DNA from: Spinacia oleracea
Lineage: Eukaryota > Streptophyta > Magnoliopsida > Caryophyllales > Amaranthaceae
Length of the DNA: 64,000 bases
NCBI RefSeq assembly: GCF_020520425.1
Contig: NC_079490.1
Coordinates: 123,710,715-123,774,714, forward strand
Reading direction: 5' to 3'
A model generated the notes under the pieces. The model was given only the letters and a program-made list of their open reading frames with translations, did not search any database and had not been told where the DNA came from. The position numbers and the translations under genes are program-made. Of this stretch, positions 35,931-45,983 are shown piece after piece; within the stretch, counting starts at the first letter, position 1, and each line of letters opens with the position of its first letter.

Positions 35931-37029
35931 TAGAAATAACAACACCTATAAACGAGAGACTCCCAAAAAAAACAATATTCAATCACAACCGAACAACTCC
36001 AAACGCAGCAACACCAAACAACAAAATCCAATATCAAAGTAACTTGCTGTAACAACACCAAAAAAACACCAAACATCACATAAAGCAACTTACTTTTAGC
36101 TTTGAGATACCCCACGATGATATGGCAGCAACAGAAGCTAAGTTATTTGGTACATGCAACGTCACCGCAAAGAAACCACCTCAACCACAACCAATTCACC
36201 GGAAATAACAACAACGTAAACAACACACCGGAAACCACCTCAAGCAACACCGGAAACAACAACAACACACCGCAAACAACCTCAACCAATTCGCAACCAA
36301 CACACCGCAACCAATTTGCAAACAACACACCGCAACGAATTCGCAATTTCACACCCAACAATAAACTTCTCTCGCCAGAAATGGACAACCCCTGCTACCG
36401 CATGAGGACCTAAACCTTCGCACGAACCCCCTGTGATACGCCTGAGGAACGTACTTGAAACAGACTGGAATTGCCGAAAAAGAGACCTAAAACAAACCCC
36501 TTGGATACGCCGAGAAACTGCACCCAAAACTTGTCGTTAACCACCAAAAACTGCACCAATAACCTTCGTGGGACCGCCGATAAACTGCCGCTGAACCGCC
36601 GAGAAACTATCGTTGAACCACCCCCTGTATTTCGCACATATATCGCACAAAAAAACGCACAACAACCGCCTGATGATCGCACAAAAACAGCCCAAAACTA
36701 CGCCAATACCACCACGCCGGAATACCTGTTGCCGTCGCCTGAAGATACCCGCCTGAACCCCCTGGATTTCTCACATACACCGCACCTGAAATGGACCCAG
36801 AACAGCACCAAAAACGCCTGAAAATCGTACCAAAACTGCACCAATGCCGCCTGAAAATCGTACCCAAACTTCCCTAAATAACCGCCGGGAATTGCCTGAA
36901 CCTTGCACCGCAGATGGTGGTCCTTCGCCGAGCCCACAGCCACCGGAAAACCGCTGAAAAAGGGACGTGGAACACCCTAAACGCCCATACGAATAAACCT
37001 AATCGCCCTTTGAGAAAAAACGTTGCACG
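35931..37029 (-). other. 5' leader of non-LTR copy 1
   Basis: No protein recognised. The stretch 36184-36360 repeats CACACCGCAACCAATT-like units, and 36400-36960 is rich in CCGCCTGAA and AAACTGCACC words. Weak open frames on both strands reflect this composition. Confidence 0.5.
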
Positions 37030-37095
<66 letters not shown>

Positions 37096-37232
37096 GTTAT
37101 TATTATTATTAATAATATTATTATTGTTATTATTTTAGTTTTTAGTTTTCATTATTTATTTCTAATTGTATTTCTATTTCTATTTATTTATTTTAGTTAT
37201 TTTTATTTTTATTATTATTATTATTATTACGG
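37030..37232. repeat. ATT microsatellite between copies 1 and 2
   Basis: (ATT)n from 37030 to about 37133, then decayed T/A-rich sequence, then ATT units again at about 37211-37232. It borders the 5' end of copy 1 and the 3' end of copy 2. Confidence 0.9.
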
Positions 37233-37281
37233 GAAAACACCAAAACGTTACAAGCTTAACAAGCTACAAAGATCAAGGGAA

Positions 37282-40200
37282 CTACAAGAAGTTGGAGGGG
37301 AGTCGAGATACAATCTGGGCCCCCACTCCTCTAGCTATGGCGAACCCGATCCTGCTGAAAATGTGGGCAGCTGCCCGTGCCCCAATGCCCTGAGCCCTGG
37401 AGTACGTCTGGACCCGCTTCAGCAAAGAAACAGCCCCTTTCTCTAATTCCCCAAAAGAAGAGAAGGAAAAAGGTAAGAAACCGTAACCCAAAGCCCTACA
37501 ACGTGCCGCATACTTATCCTGCTTCCGCTGCGCTGCAACCGCCACAACCCGACCCGGAACGAAGCCTGACAACCCAAATTGCGTCATAGGGGAAGACCCA
37601 GTCAAGTCAACACACACATCTAGTCCGCCATCCCATGAGTAAAGCAATATATCTGCAGGACGAAGAGCTCCATCACTCTCACTAGTCAGCCCAACATCAA
37701 CCTCCTTGCGAGCAGAAATCCCCGACCGATAGCAAATATCCAAAAGGGTATCACGAACAACATTATGACGATGTTTGATACCCACAATCCCAGCACAAGA
37801 CACGGCATGATCCCCATAAATGTCCCCGTCGGAAACCCGAGAGCAAGCAGAACACGGCGTCGAATCAGAGAACAACGGAATACCCAACCGATAGCAAAGA
37901 ACCGAACGATAAGTCTTACCGTTCATAGTCTGGCCTAACCCCGAGATGGGGACTGCCGGCAACCAAGCTGAGGAGTGATCCCCCTGCTGTGATTTCCATA
38001 GGGCAACAAGACGCGAAGATAAGGAGTAGGCGGATTCCGCATCAGCAGTAACCTTCGTGAAATATATGTCTGCCAATTTCTTCATGGGTGTGGGGGCAGC
38101 GATCTCACTAGGGCTACGCATAAGGTCGGTCTCCACGGTTCTATTGAAAAGACCAAGAGCATCATCAAAGGCCGGTCCCGGACCATCAACACCTGAAAGC
38201 CGAAGAAGCGAATCCTGCAAACCAGAAGACTGCAAACGGGATGCAAGAAAAGCATAATGCCGAACATCACCAGCTGAATAAACACCCCAATCCTCCAAAA
38301 GAATAAGGCAAGGTGGCAAGGCGCCATTGCCAGTCACCGAACCCAGGTCCCGAAGCAGTCACGATGCGCTCTAAAGAAGCCCGCAGAGCCACATCAAAAG
38401 ATAATTGGGCCGCTTCGAACAGATGAGGCGGACAAGTGCGCATAGCAAAGTAGAGTTTAGAAACTCCAGTACACGCACGAAGAAGCAACAACTCACACTG
38501 GGGATCATTAAGCTTGGCTACAGCATCCATCAACACAACAGTCTTCGACACACGCTGCGAAGCCAACTCCTTACAAAAAGAGGAATCCGTACTGGCTGGG
38601 CCACCAAGCAACTTAACACCAAGCGCAGGACGAGCAATATCCGTAGGAAAGACACCCTCTAGACGACTGCGAGGGTCCTCCGAAGACCAGAAAACCTCCG
38701 TCTTCTCAACATTAACATGGAGACCTAAACGAGGACCCTCCTCCAAAATCAACTCCAAGACCTGTCCAACCACCAAAGTGTCACCAACGATAGTGCCATC
38801 GTCCAAGTACCAAGCCTGAAGAGATAGATCAAATGAGTCTCTAATTCGACACACCAATGGATGTAGAACCAGAGAAAAAAGCAAAGGGCTGAGAGGATCT
38901 CCTTGCTGCACACCCTGACAAGACCACAAGGTATGCTCCCCATAATACAGCCGCGCTGGAGAAGAGTAGCAGAATTCAACCCAACGCGAAAAAGCAGGAC
39001 AATGGAGCCGAACCTCACGCAACAAAGCCGATCGATGAACTAAATTGAAAGCATTCTGAAAATCCACCAATAACATAGATAGGCCAACATCGGCCCCACG
39101 AGCCTCAACCAACCGATTGACAGCATGGAGAATGGCCTCACCACCTTCTGGAACCCCAACTCCAAACTGAAGACCTCCAAAGTAGTTTCCTAAACGCGGA
39201 CCAATCAAAGCAGCCCCGACCTTAGAAACAAGGCGCCTCCAAATAGTGCCCACAACAATAGGCCGAATACCCCCACCAGGCTTAACCAGTGGCGTAAGAG
39301 GAGCACTAGCAATGTATCCTCCAAGCTCAGCAGGACACTTTCCAGCAAGAAAGAGATTAACTACCTGAGTGATAGCATCCACCAACTCATCAGAAACAGC
39401 TACAGCAGCACCACCCAAGCAATCCAAAAGGTGTTGAGCACGCAAGCTATCTCTACCGCACGAAGTACCACGCGGAAATCCCATAATCTGCTCCAAAACA
39501 ACAGCAGAGGAAGCAGTAAGGTGATGATCAACAGGGATATCGGGTAAGGTAGGGACCGGAACAGAAGGGTGCTTTTCTTGCAAATCTGCAAGAGTAGCAT
39601 CATCGTAAGGGGCAAGACCTGAGGAAGAAACAACCCTAACGGCAGCAGTGTAGTGACCGTCATAAATCTTTCTCTTGCATTGCTTAATATTACGCTCCGC
39701 CAAATCATGGTCTTCGTCAACATCCAATAGACGGGGAGACACGCTAGCCAATGTGTCTATGACAAGTTGCTCAGAACCACCTGGAACACCCCAAGAACGA
39801 ATAGCAGAGGTGATACACTCTTCCTGTTGTCGCCGCCTAACACCAGAGGAACACTCACGATTACTTCGTGGAGAAAAAGTCTTGAGGACACAAAGAGGTA
39901 ACACGAGCAACTGAACCCAACAAGCGATGTCATCTGGTCTGCAAATCACCTTATCAAGCGCCCCTTTGAGAACTCGCGAAAAACCCAAACGACATTTGGG
40001 AGGGATGGATTTCACAGAACGCAACCGCTTAGACCATAAAGTGTTTAGAAGAGCAACATCAAAAGAAAAATGATGTTCTCGAGGCGCATCAGAAGTAGAA
40101 AGCTCGGAAGCAGGAGCTTGTGGTTATGGAATACCGTAGAGAGTAAAACGAATAGTACCATCCCCAGAATCAGGTGGATCCACAAAAACCGTACTAGAAC

Positions 40201-40474
40201 CACTGCCATGCCGACACCTAATACGATGAGTATGCGTCTTGAAACAATCTCCACATAGCCAAATTCCCATACGACGAAAGGTCACCTCAGCCGTAGTAAA
40301 AACCTGCAAATTGGTAGTAAGGGAATGACGGGTTACATCCCGCACACCAGTGCAACAATGACGATCCCGTAAGTGAGTGATCAGGGAACTCCTCACCAGA
40401 CCACGCCCACCTCCATCCTGGCACCCGCTAAGACCCACAAAAGGGCAATGAAACTTCTCCACGGAAGCCGCCAT
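37282..40474 (-). pseudogene. Non-LTR copy 2 ORF: zinc finger, RT, CCHC, RLE
   Basis: Start MAASVEKFHCPFVGLSGC at 40474, matching the copy 1 start. Cys/His fingers at the N-terminus (HLRDRHC, then CGDCFKTHTHRIRCRH). RT motif A LLVDFQNAFNLV near residue 471, LWSCQGVQQGDPLSPLLF, and YLDD near residue 556. The C-terminal part has CSACSRV...GDHAVSC, KHRHNVVRDTLLDICYR, RPADILLYSWDGGLDVCVDLTG and RKQDKYAARC. A TAA at 40124-40126 replaces a residue aligned with Lys of copy 1, and one extra base near 38290 shifts the frame between 40024-38267 and 38337-37282. Otherwise open over about 3.19 kb. Confidence 0.8.
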
Positions 40475-41280
40475 ACTACACAAAACCTCTGCCACTTCAA
40501 AACCACAATAAGACAACACCAACAACGCTGCACCAAACTGCACACCACAACAAACAATCACGCTGCAAACTGCACCACTTTCGCCAGAATAACCACGCTG
40601 CAAACTGCACCAAAATAGTGATTCGATCCCCACAACACCACGAAGCTACAACACTACAATGCTGATTCGAACCCACCAGAATAATCCAAATACCAAGCAC
40701 GAATACAACATACACAAACGCCGCACGAAAAACCAAACAGAACAACCAAACAGAACGCCTGAACTGAACTCACGAATGAACTGAACTCACGAACAACCAA
40801 ACAGAATGCCTCAACTGAACTCTCGAAAAACCAAAAAGAATACCTGAACAATGCACCAAAGTGAACTTACGAACTGCCGGAGCCCAGAATAGAAACTGAA
40901 ACGTAACTCGCGCAAAGAAACTGACGCCCTGAATCTGACGCCCTGAATACCAGACACCGTCGACCAGAAACTCACCAAAAGCATTCGCAACCCCGCCAGA
41001 ACACACCCTAAACGCCGCCTGCAAACACCAAACTCCGCCGGAACAACTAACACCAAACCAACGAGCCTAGAAACACGCCCTCCACGCGAACCTGACGAAC
41101 CTGGAAACTGCCCTCCCCGCGAACCTGACGAACCTGGAAACTGCACCACCGTCGCCGCCTAACACTGAACCGTCGTCGCCTAACCCCGGACCGCCGACGC
41201 TGACGCCGGAGCCCACCGGAATTAAGATGAAGTAACGCTAACCGCACATCGTGCCCTAATCGCCAAACTTGAGAGAGTTT
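40475..41280 (-). other. 5' leader of non-LTR copy 2
   Basis: About 0.8 kb without recognised coding. It holds repeated ACGAACCTGG, CCGGAAC and CCAAACAGAA words, including direct repeats of CCGCGAACCTGACGAACCTGG at about 41085-41140. Confidence 0.5.
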
Positions 41281-41291
41281 ATTGTTATTGA

Positions 41292-41367
<76 letters not shown>
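41281..41367. repeat. ATT microsatellite between copies 2 and 3
   Basis: Near-perfect (ATT)n of about 75 bp preceded by ATTGTTATTGA. It is bordered on the left by the 5' end of copy 2 and on the right by the 3' end of copy 3. Confidence 0.95.
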
Positions 41368-41368
<1 letters not shown>

Positions 41369-42221
41369 AGAAGCGATTACACAAAGTTGGATGGGAGCCT
41401 AGCCACTAATTGGGCTCTGATACCCTTATTCAAAGCAAAACACAAACGATGAAAAAGAAAAGAACGAATGTTAGCAGCAGCCATGTTACTCTAAGCAACC
41501 CGTGAGACCCTAGACATGAACTCGAGGGCATCACTCCCTAGTTCTCCAAAGGTGGAGAAAGCAAAAGCGATAAAACCATATCCGTTGCCTATGCACTTCG
41601 CTTCATACTTCTTCTTCTTCTTCCTGGCAACAGCATTAGCGACAGCAACCCCAAGAGCAAAAGCATCAACTCCTGGCCCGGTAAATGGAGAGATACCTGT
41701 GACATCTAAGCATACATTCTTCCCTTTGTCCCAAGAGTAGACGAGAAGGTCTGCAGGACGGAGATCTCTCCCTTCCTCAGACAGAAATCCCAAAGGCACC
41801 TCCTTCTGCACAACAACTCCAGCCTGTGAACAGATATCCCCTAACACATCTCGAACCAAGTTATGGCGGAATTTCAGGCCAACATCATTACCACAATGCA
41901 CAGCGTGATCCCCGAAACGATCTATGATTTTCGAAGAGCAGCAAGGACAAGTAAAGTCAGGGGGAACGTAGGAATCGCAAGGCGATAACACAGAACACAC
42001 CTGAATTGTCTTGGGTGCATCGTCTTCCCTAACCCCTCAATAGGGAGGGCTCTCAAGAAGTCTAAGGAGTGCGCCGCTCGGTTGCTAATGAGTATAGCCT
42101 TTTCTCTGGAACTCGGGTTATGCTGTCCCATCATCTTCTTCTCTACCATATCAAAGTACACTGTAGCCAACTTTTTCATAAACGGGAGGGCTGGTACCAC
42201 ACGGCAGAAATCGAGAGGTGG
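41368..42221 (-). mobile_element. RLE-type non-LTR element, copy 3 (5'-truncated, divergent)
   Basis: Only the C-terminal part of the ORF remains, with microsatellite directly at both ends. 5' truncation is typical for target-primed insertion. Its protein differs clearly from copies 1 and 2, so it represents another subfamily. Confidence 0.75.
41377..42200 (-). pseudogene. Non-LTR copy 3 ORF, C-terminal zinc motif and RLE
   Basis: Starts inside the region aligned with PMKKLADIYF of copy 2 (here ALPFMKKLATVYFDMV), then LPIEGLGKTMHPRQFRCVLC. After a frameshift near 41970 comes CPCCSS...GDHAVHC, FRHNLVRDVLG, RPADLLVYSWDKG, CLDVTG, a run of five lysines followed by YEAKC, and SFSTFGEL-like FAFSTFGELG. 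A TAG at about 41491 interrupts the frame, which continues through FCFALNKGIRAQLVARLPSN-like residues to a TAA at 41377-41379. Only about 9 nt then separate the stop from the (AAT)n tail. All proposed catalytic residues are retained despite divergence from the other copies. Confidence 0.75.
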
Positions 42222-42308
42222 ATATTATTATTGTTATTATTGTTATTATTATTATTATTATTATTGTTATTATTGTTATTATTATTATTCTTATTACTAT
42301 TATTATTG

Positions 42309-42360
<52 letters not shown>
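42222..42360. repeat. ATT microsatellite, 5' side of copy 3
   Basis: (ATT)n with scattered G and C interruptions, longest of the microsatellites. It marks the right border of the non-LTR series. Confidence 0.95.
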
Positions 42361-43023
42361 CATGCATACACCACCCACGTACGCTCTTCATCGCTTCCTC
42401 GTCCCACCTCAAGCCACCACCTCCCGCCACCACCTCCCACCACCACCTCCCACATCTGCTTCCTACCTCATCCCACCATCGAACCACCTCCACAAGCCAA
42501 GAACCGAAGCCAAGGAAAAAATCAAAGCCAAGAACAAAGGAAAAAACATTAACATGAGAAAATGGAGAGGATTTCGTGGTGAGTTGAGAGAATTTCGTGG
42601 TGAGTGTAGAGAATTGTGTGCCTCGTCGATGAAGAAGGAGTAGCGAAGGGCGTGCGAGATGGTGGAGGGTGTGCTCGCTGGTGGAGAAGGAGCATGTGGG
42701 CGTGCTCGCCGGTGGAGAAGGAGGAGGGAGATGAAAACTCGCAGGTGGAGAAGGGGTACGTAGGGAGGGCGTGCTCGCCGGTGGAGAAGGAGGAGGGAGA
42801 TGAGAGCTCGCCGGTACGAGAAGGAGCAGGGAGATGACAATGGTGTGCGCAAGGAACACGGGAGCTGAAAAAGGATAGTTTGTGTTTAATTAGGTTAAAG
42901 GTTGCGCTTGTGAAACTGGAGGGAAAATTTTATTTTATTTTATTTTATTTTTCCCTCAAAGGTGCCACTTATCAAACAAGCGCCTGCTATAAGGAGCCAC
43001 TTATAAGGATTTTTCTACTAGTG
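42361..43023 (+). mobile_element. Right end of a CACTA-like element with minisatellite
   Basis: The terminus TTTTTCTACTAGTG (ends 43023) is the inverse of the CACTAGTAGAAAAA end of plant CACTA elements. AAGTGGCACC/AAGTGGCTCC-type words close to it resemble subterminal repeats. A minisatellite of GGTGGAGAAGGAG units fills about 42655-42830. No matching left end was found, so the element is either truncated or continues beyond the nested insertions. No transposase is visible. Confidence 0.45.
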
Positions 43024-43116
43024 CAAGGACAAAGAATATAGTGGCTCACCTCCTTACTGTGTATACTATGGATATGGATATGAGTCAGAAAACCCAGTAC
43101 ATCATTCTGCCAATAG
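43024..43116 (+). other. Short unidentified coding-like fragment, split by retroposon
   Basis: An ATG-initiated frame (MDMDMSQKTQYIILPIG) begins at about 43069 and, if the insertion at 43117-44682 is skipped, continues at 44698 as KLGYEVDLDVGNPYGNG to a TGA near 44768. I do not recognise it. It may be a remnant of another transposon protein. Confidence 0.3.
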
Positions 43117-44682
43117 TTTTTTTTTAAAAAAAACATAGGCTTAATTTCACACAAATAAAATGTTTACAAATTACAAGTAAAAGCTGGAGTAATTAAAGAA
43201 CTTACATAGCTTAAATAACAAACTACAAGAAACCTACTTAAAACTAAAAGGTAGCAAGCTCTTCTCCGTTGGACCCTCGATTATTAACTTTGACTGTGTT
43301 TATCAGACATGGGATCCTCTAACCTTTTTATTTATACAAAGCCAGACTACACATAGCGTGCCAAAGCCATTTTTAGTGATTTCCTTGAAGACGATTGAAT
43401 TGTTGGGGAGGTAACAATTGGAGGCGACCTTAAGAACCTGTAAACTTGAAAACCAAGGAAAGACGCAGAAGAATAGTAACAACACGAGCCGGTTGCAAAG
43501 AGCTTATGAATTGCACAAGCTACATGAATCACAAAAAGTAACTCGGAAAGCATGCTATGAACCTCATAAAATGGGGAGCAGCGTTGAAATAAATAAAAAA
43601 TTGAAAGCGGCAAACAAAGTCTTCGCTAACCTAAATTGAGAATTAAGATTGGTTAATCTCAACAACCAACAGACAACCATGACCCATAAATACCAACTCC
43701 CCCACCCCACCCCCCCCCCCCCCCCCACAAACATATACCTTCTCCCCTCAACATACATCCCAACCCACACGACTTTCCTCCATCAATCTTCCAAAATAGG
43801 CTATCCCACATAGGGCACCTTAATACAAACAACCGAAATGTGTTTAACAACAAAAAACAACCACCTCATATAGGAACACATCCAAGGGAAACAAAGAGAA
43901 CCAAAACACTAGCTATTACCCACCAAAACCAACAAAAAATTAATATACTAACAATACACAATAACGAATCACCAAATCTGAAGAACAAGAAAAACATGGA
44001 GAAAACCACGATCATCCCTAAACCAATTAGGGTCAGCAACTAGAACGTCCAGAAAATGGCTAAAAGTAATACGAAAGCAGGATCCCTAACCTAAATCCAT
44101 ACCTTTAGCGTCAATATTGGGTTAATCCGACAAGACGGCGGCGCCAAGGTTAGATCCGGTAAAAGTATCTAATCCAAAATCAGATCAAACAAGCCTCTAA
44201 ACTAGAAATTCCTAACCCAAACAAGAAACTCTAACCCTAAAGTTTACCTTTATCGGCGAGATTATCATCGGCATCGTTTGGGATAGCTTTGGTGATAAGA
44301 CGTCGAGGTTGTGAACTTTGATCCGATCAATAACTCCCTAATCGAACACGGAAACACCCACTCGAACACGATATAGAACACTAATTATATAAAAGAAATC
44401 CAGTGAGAAGATCTACGAACTAAGAGGATGGAGAAGTGACGACGGTTGCTTGGTTCCTCTTCTACTTCTCTGCCTGAAACACCACCAGGTCAAAGAAGTT
44501 TCAATCACTAGGGACGGTGAGGCGCAAATTAGCAGGCTCATCGGCGACCTGAGTGAGTAAAGGTTCTCCGGCCACCAACGAGCCTGCTAATGGAGGTAGC
44601 AGCGGCTAGGGTTTGTGTTTTGGGAGAGAAGGTTTTTATAGAGAGAATGGTTTTTCACTTTTGAAATCACCGTCCGATAGAT
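43117..44682 (-). mobile_element. Poly(A) retroposon with 15-bp target duplication
   Basis: Flanked by TCATTCTGCCAATAG at 43102-43116 and 44683-44697. The left end begins with nine T then eight A, so the element is on the minus strand with a poly(A)-like tail at left. The 5' end (right) reads CTATCGGACGGTG and a leader with ACCCTAG-type words. A run of 18 C at about 43717-43735 is notable. No RT or long ORF is present, so it is a non-autonomous retroposon, or a retrocopy of an unspliced transcript mobilised by LINE machinery. Confidence 0.7.
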
Positions 44683-44697
44683 TCATTCTGCCAATAG

Positions 44698-45106
44698 GTA
44701 AGCTTGGTTATGAGGTTGATCTTGATGTTGGAAACCCTTATGGCAATGGTTCCTCTTCGCACATTGCATGATTAGTTGTGGTATATGTTGGAATTTAAGT
44801 TGGAAAAAGACCGTCCGGTGCCACCGGGCGCGAGTGCAAATGGAAATTATGGATTTTGTGTTGCACTCTCGCCCGACCGGGCGGGTTCGCCCAATCGGAG
44901 GAATTTGAGAAGCTTTTGGGATGTGCACTCACGCCCGACTAAGCGGGCTCGCCCGGTCCGACCGAGAAAAGGCCAAACGCTTGTGTTTGTCCGGTTTTTG
45001 AGTTCCTCTTTAGATTCCTTCTCTTAAACAACCTTGTTAATGTGATTTAAGGATGATTATAATTCTGATTATTATGATTGAATGTATTCCATTATTTCTA
45101 TTTACT
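44698..45106. other. Unidentified stretch with GC-rich inverted motifs
   Basis: Contains CGCCCGACCGGGCGGG (about 44870), GCCACCGGGCGC and CGCCCGACTAAGCGGGC, which resemble the Athila palindromes without being the same. No protein beyond the short remnant described at 43024. It lies directly left of repeat R. Confidence 0.35.
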
Positions 45107-45575
45107 TTGGAGGTTATAATCCCTTCATTATCATGGGTTTAATTGGATGATTAAGATCATTGGATTCCTTTAAGTCCTTTGATTTCTTTGGTTGTTATAT
45201 ATCCTTCACTAATCCTATAAATACTCCTCACTTTTCTGATTTGTGGCTACAGAATATTGATATCGTCCTCTCCTTCTCCTTTTCTCTTGTTTTGGATGGA
45301 AGACTTTTTGTTCATGATTAAGTCATGATTATTCATATCTCTTCAAAATTTTCCCTTCTTATTCTTTTTGGGCATAAGTTTATGTGGCTCCATCTCATCA
45401 CCCAAAAGTGCTTTTGTGTGTTGAGAGTTGTGTAAACCTTAGGGAACAAATCGGTAAATACAATTGTACATCCCGGTTGCACCGAATATCATTTTCAAGG
45501 CAGTGGTTTGGTTACCACGGCACAAGTTCCGTAAGATTCTCTTGTTCTACATGTAGCCTTTAAAACACTTGAAAT
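45107..45575. repeat. Dispersed repeat R, left copy
   Basis: Matches 61264-61434 plus 62231-62530 closely, from GTTATAATCCCTTCATTA to GTAAGATTCTCTTGTTCTA. No coding. Nature unknown; CCTTAGGGAACAAATCGGT and ACCGAAT words could be an old LTR fragment. This copy contains the uninterrupted target sites of both the Mutator-like element and, apparently, the hAT element. Confidence 0.7.
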
Positions 45576-45983
45576 ATTCATTGGGTCGGATCACAGGTAC
45601 CCAGTTTCTTTATTAAAAAGAATCTCATACTTCTGTAAATAATCATGTAACATAATTTAAGATTTTTAGCCCTGTAAATAATAATGTAGCATAATTTAGG
45701 CCCTGTAAATAACTAAATAATTATATAGCATAGAATAGTTAGAATTGGGCCATTGTTTCCCAAAGTAAAGCTACTGCCACTCTGCCAAGAAATCCAGAAT
45801 ACTTAAAAACTAAAATTCAAAGCATACTTAAACTTCAAAGCTAGGCAGAAGGGAGAGGGGATAATTAATAAGTTTATAAACATCCCAAAAAATCCATAAT
45901 AAGTTTACAGACATCTTATAAAGTTTAAAGAACATCTGAATATAAGTTTACAAAAGGACATGATGTCGTTGAATTAACAAAAC
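45576..45983 (-). other. 3' non-coding part of hAT with short repeats
   Basis: About 400 bp after the transposase stop. CCCTGTAAATAA occurs three times (about 45634, 45673, 45703) as a loose repeat. No terminal repeat recognised. Confidence 0.4.

Larger units (their letters stand above)
32714..37029 (-). mobile_element. RLE-type non-LTR retrotransposon, copy 1
   Basis: Minus-strand element of about 4.3 kb without LTRs: a 5' leader of about 1.1 kb, one long ORF (decayed) and a very short 3' end of about 25 nt before (AAT)n. Both flanks are ATT microsatellite (32662-32713 and 37030 onwards). It is one of at least four array members in the same orientation. RT and endonuclease domains resemble R2/R4/HERO-group elements rather than plant L1 or RTE. 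Confidence 0.75.
37233..41280 (-). mobile_element. RLE-type non-LTR retrotransposon, copy 2
   Basis: About 4.05 kb, minus strand, same layout as copy 1 and clearly related over the whole ORF. Flanked on both sides by ATT microsatellite (to 37232 and from 41281). This is the best-preserved copy: one nonsense codon and one frameshift. Confidence 0.78.

Noticed and set aside
32740..40474. RTE or L1 class for the non-LTR copies
   Set aside because: RTE also ends in short simple repeats, but the C-terminal CCHC and RPAD/VDLT/KY pattern and the N-terminal fingers in place of an AP-endonuclease point elsewhere. A tree is still needed.
42082..42859. Frames of poly-Leu, poly-Tyr, poly-Ile and poly-Asn, also at 36914-37138
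   Set aside because: They translate the ATT microsatellite.
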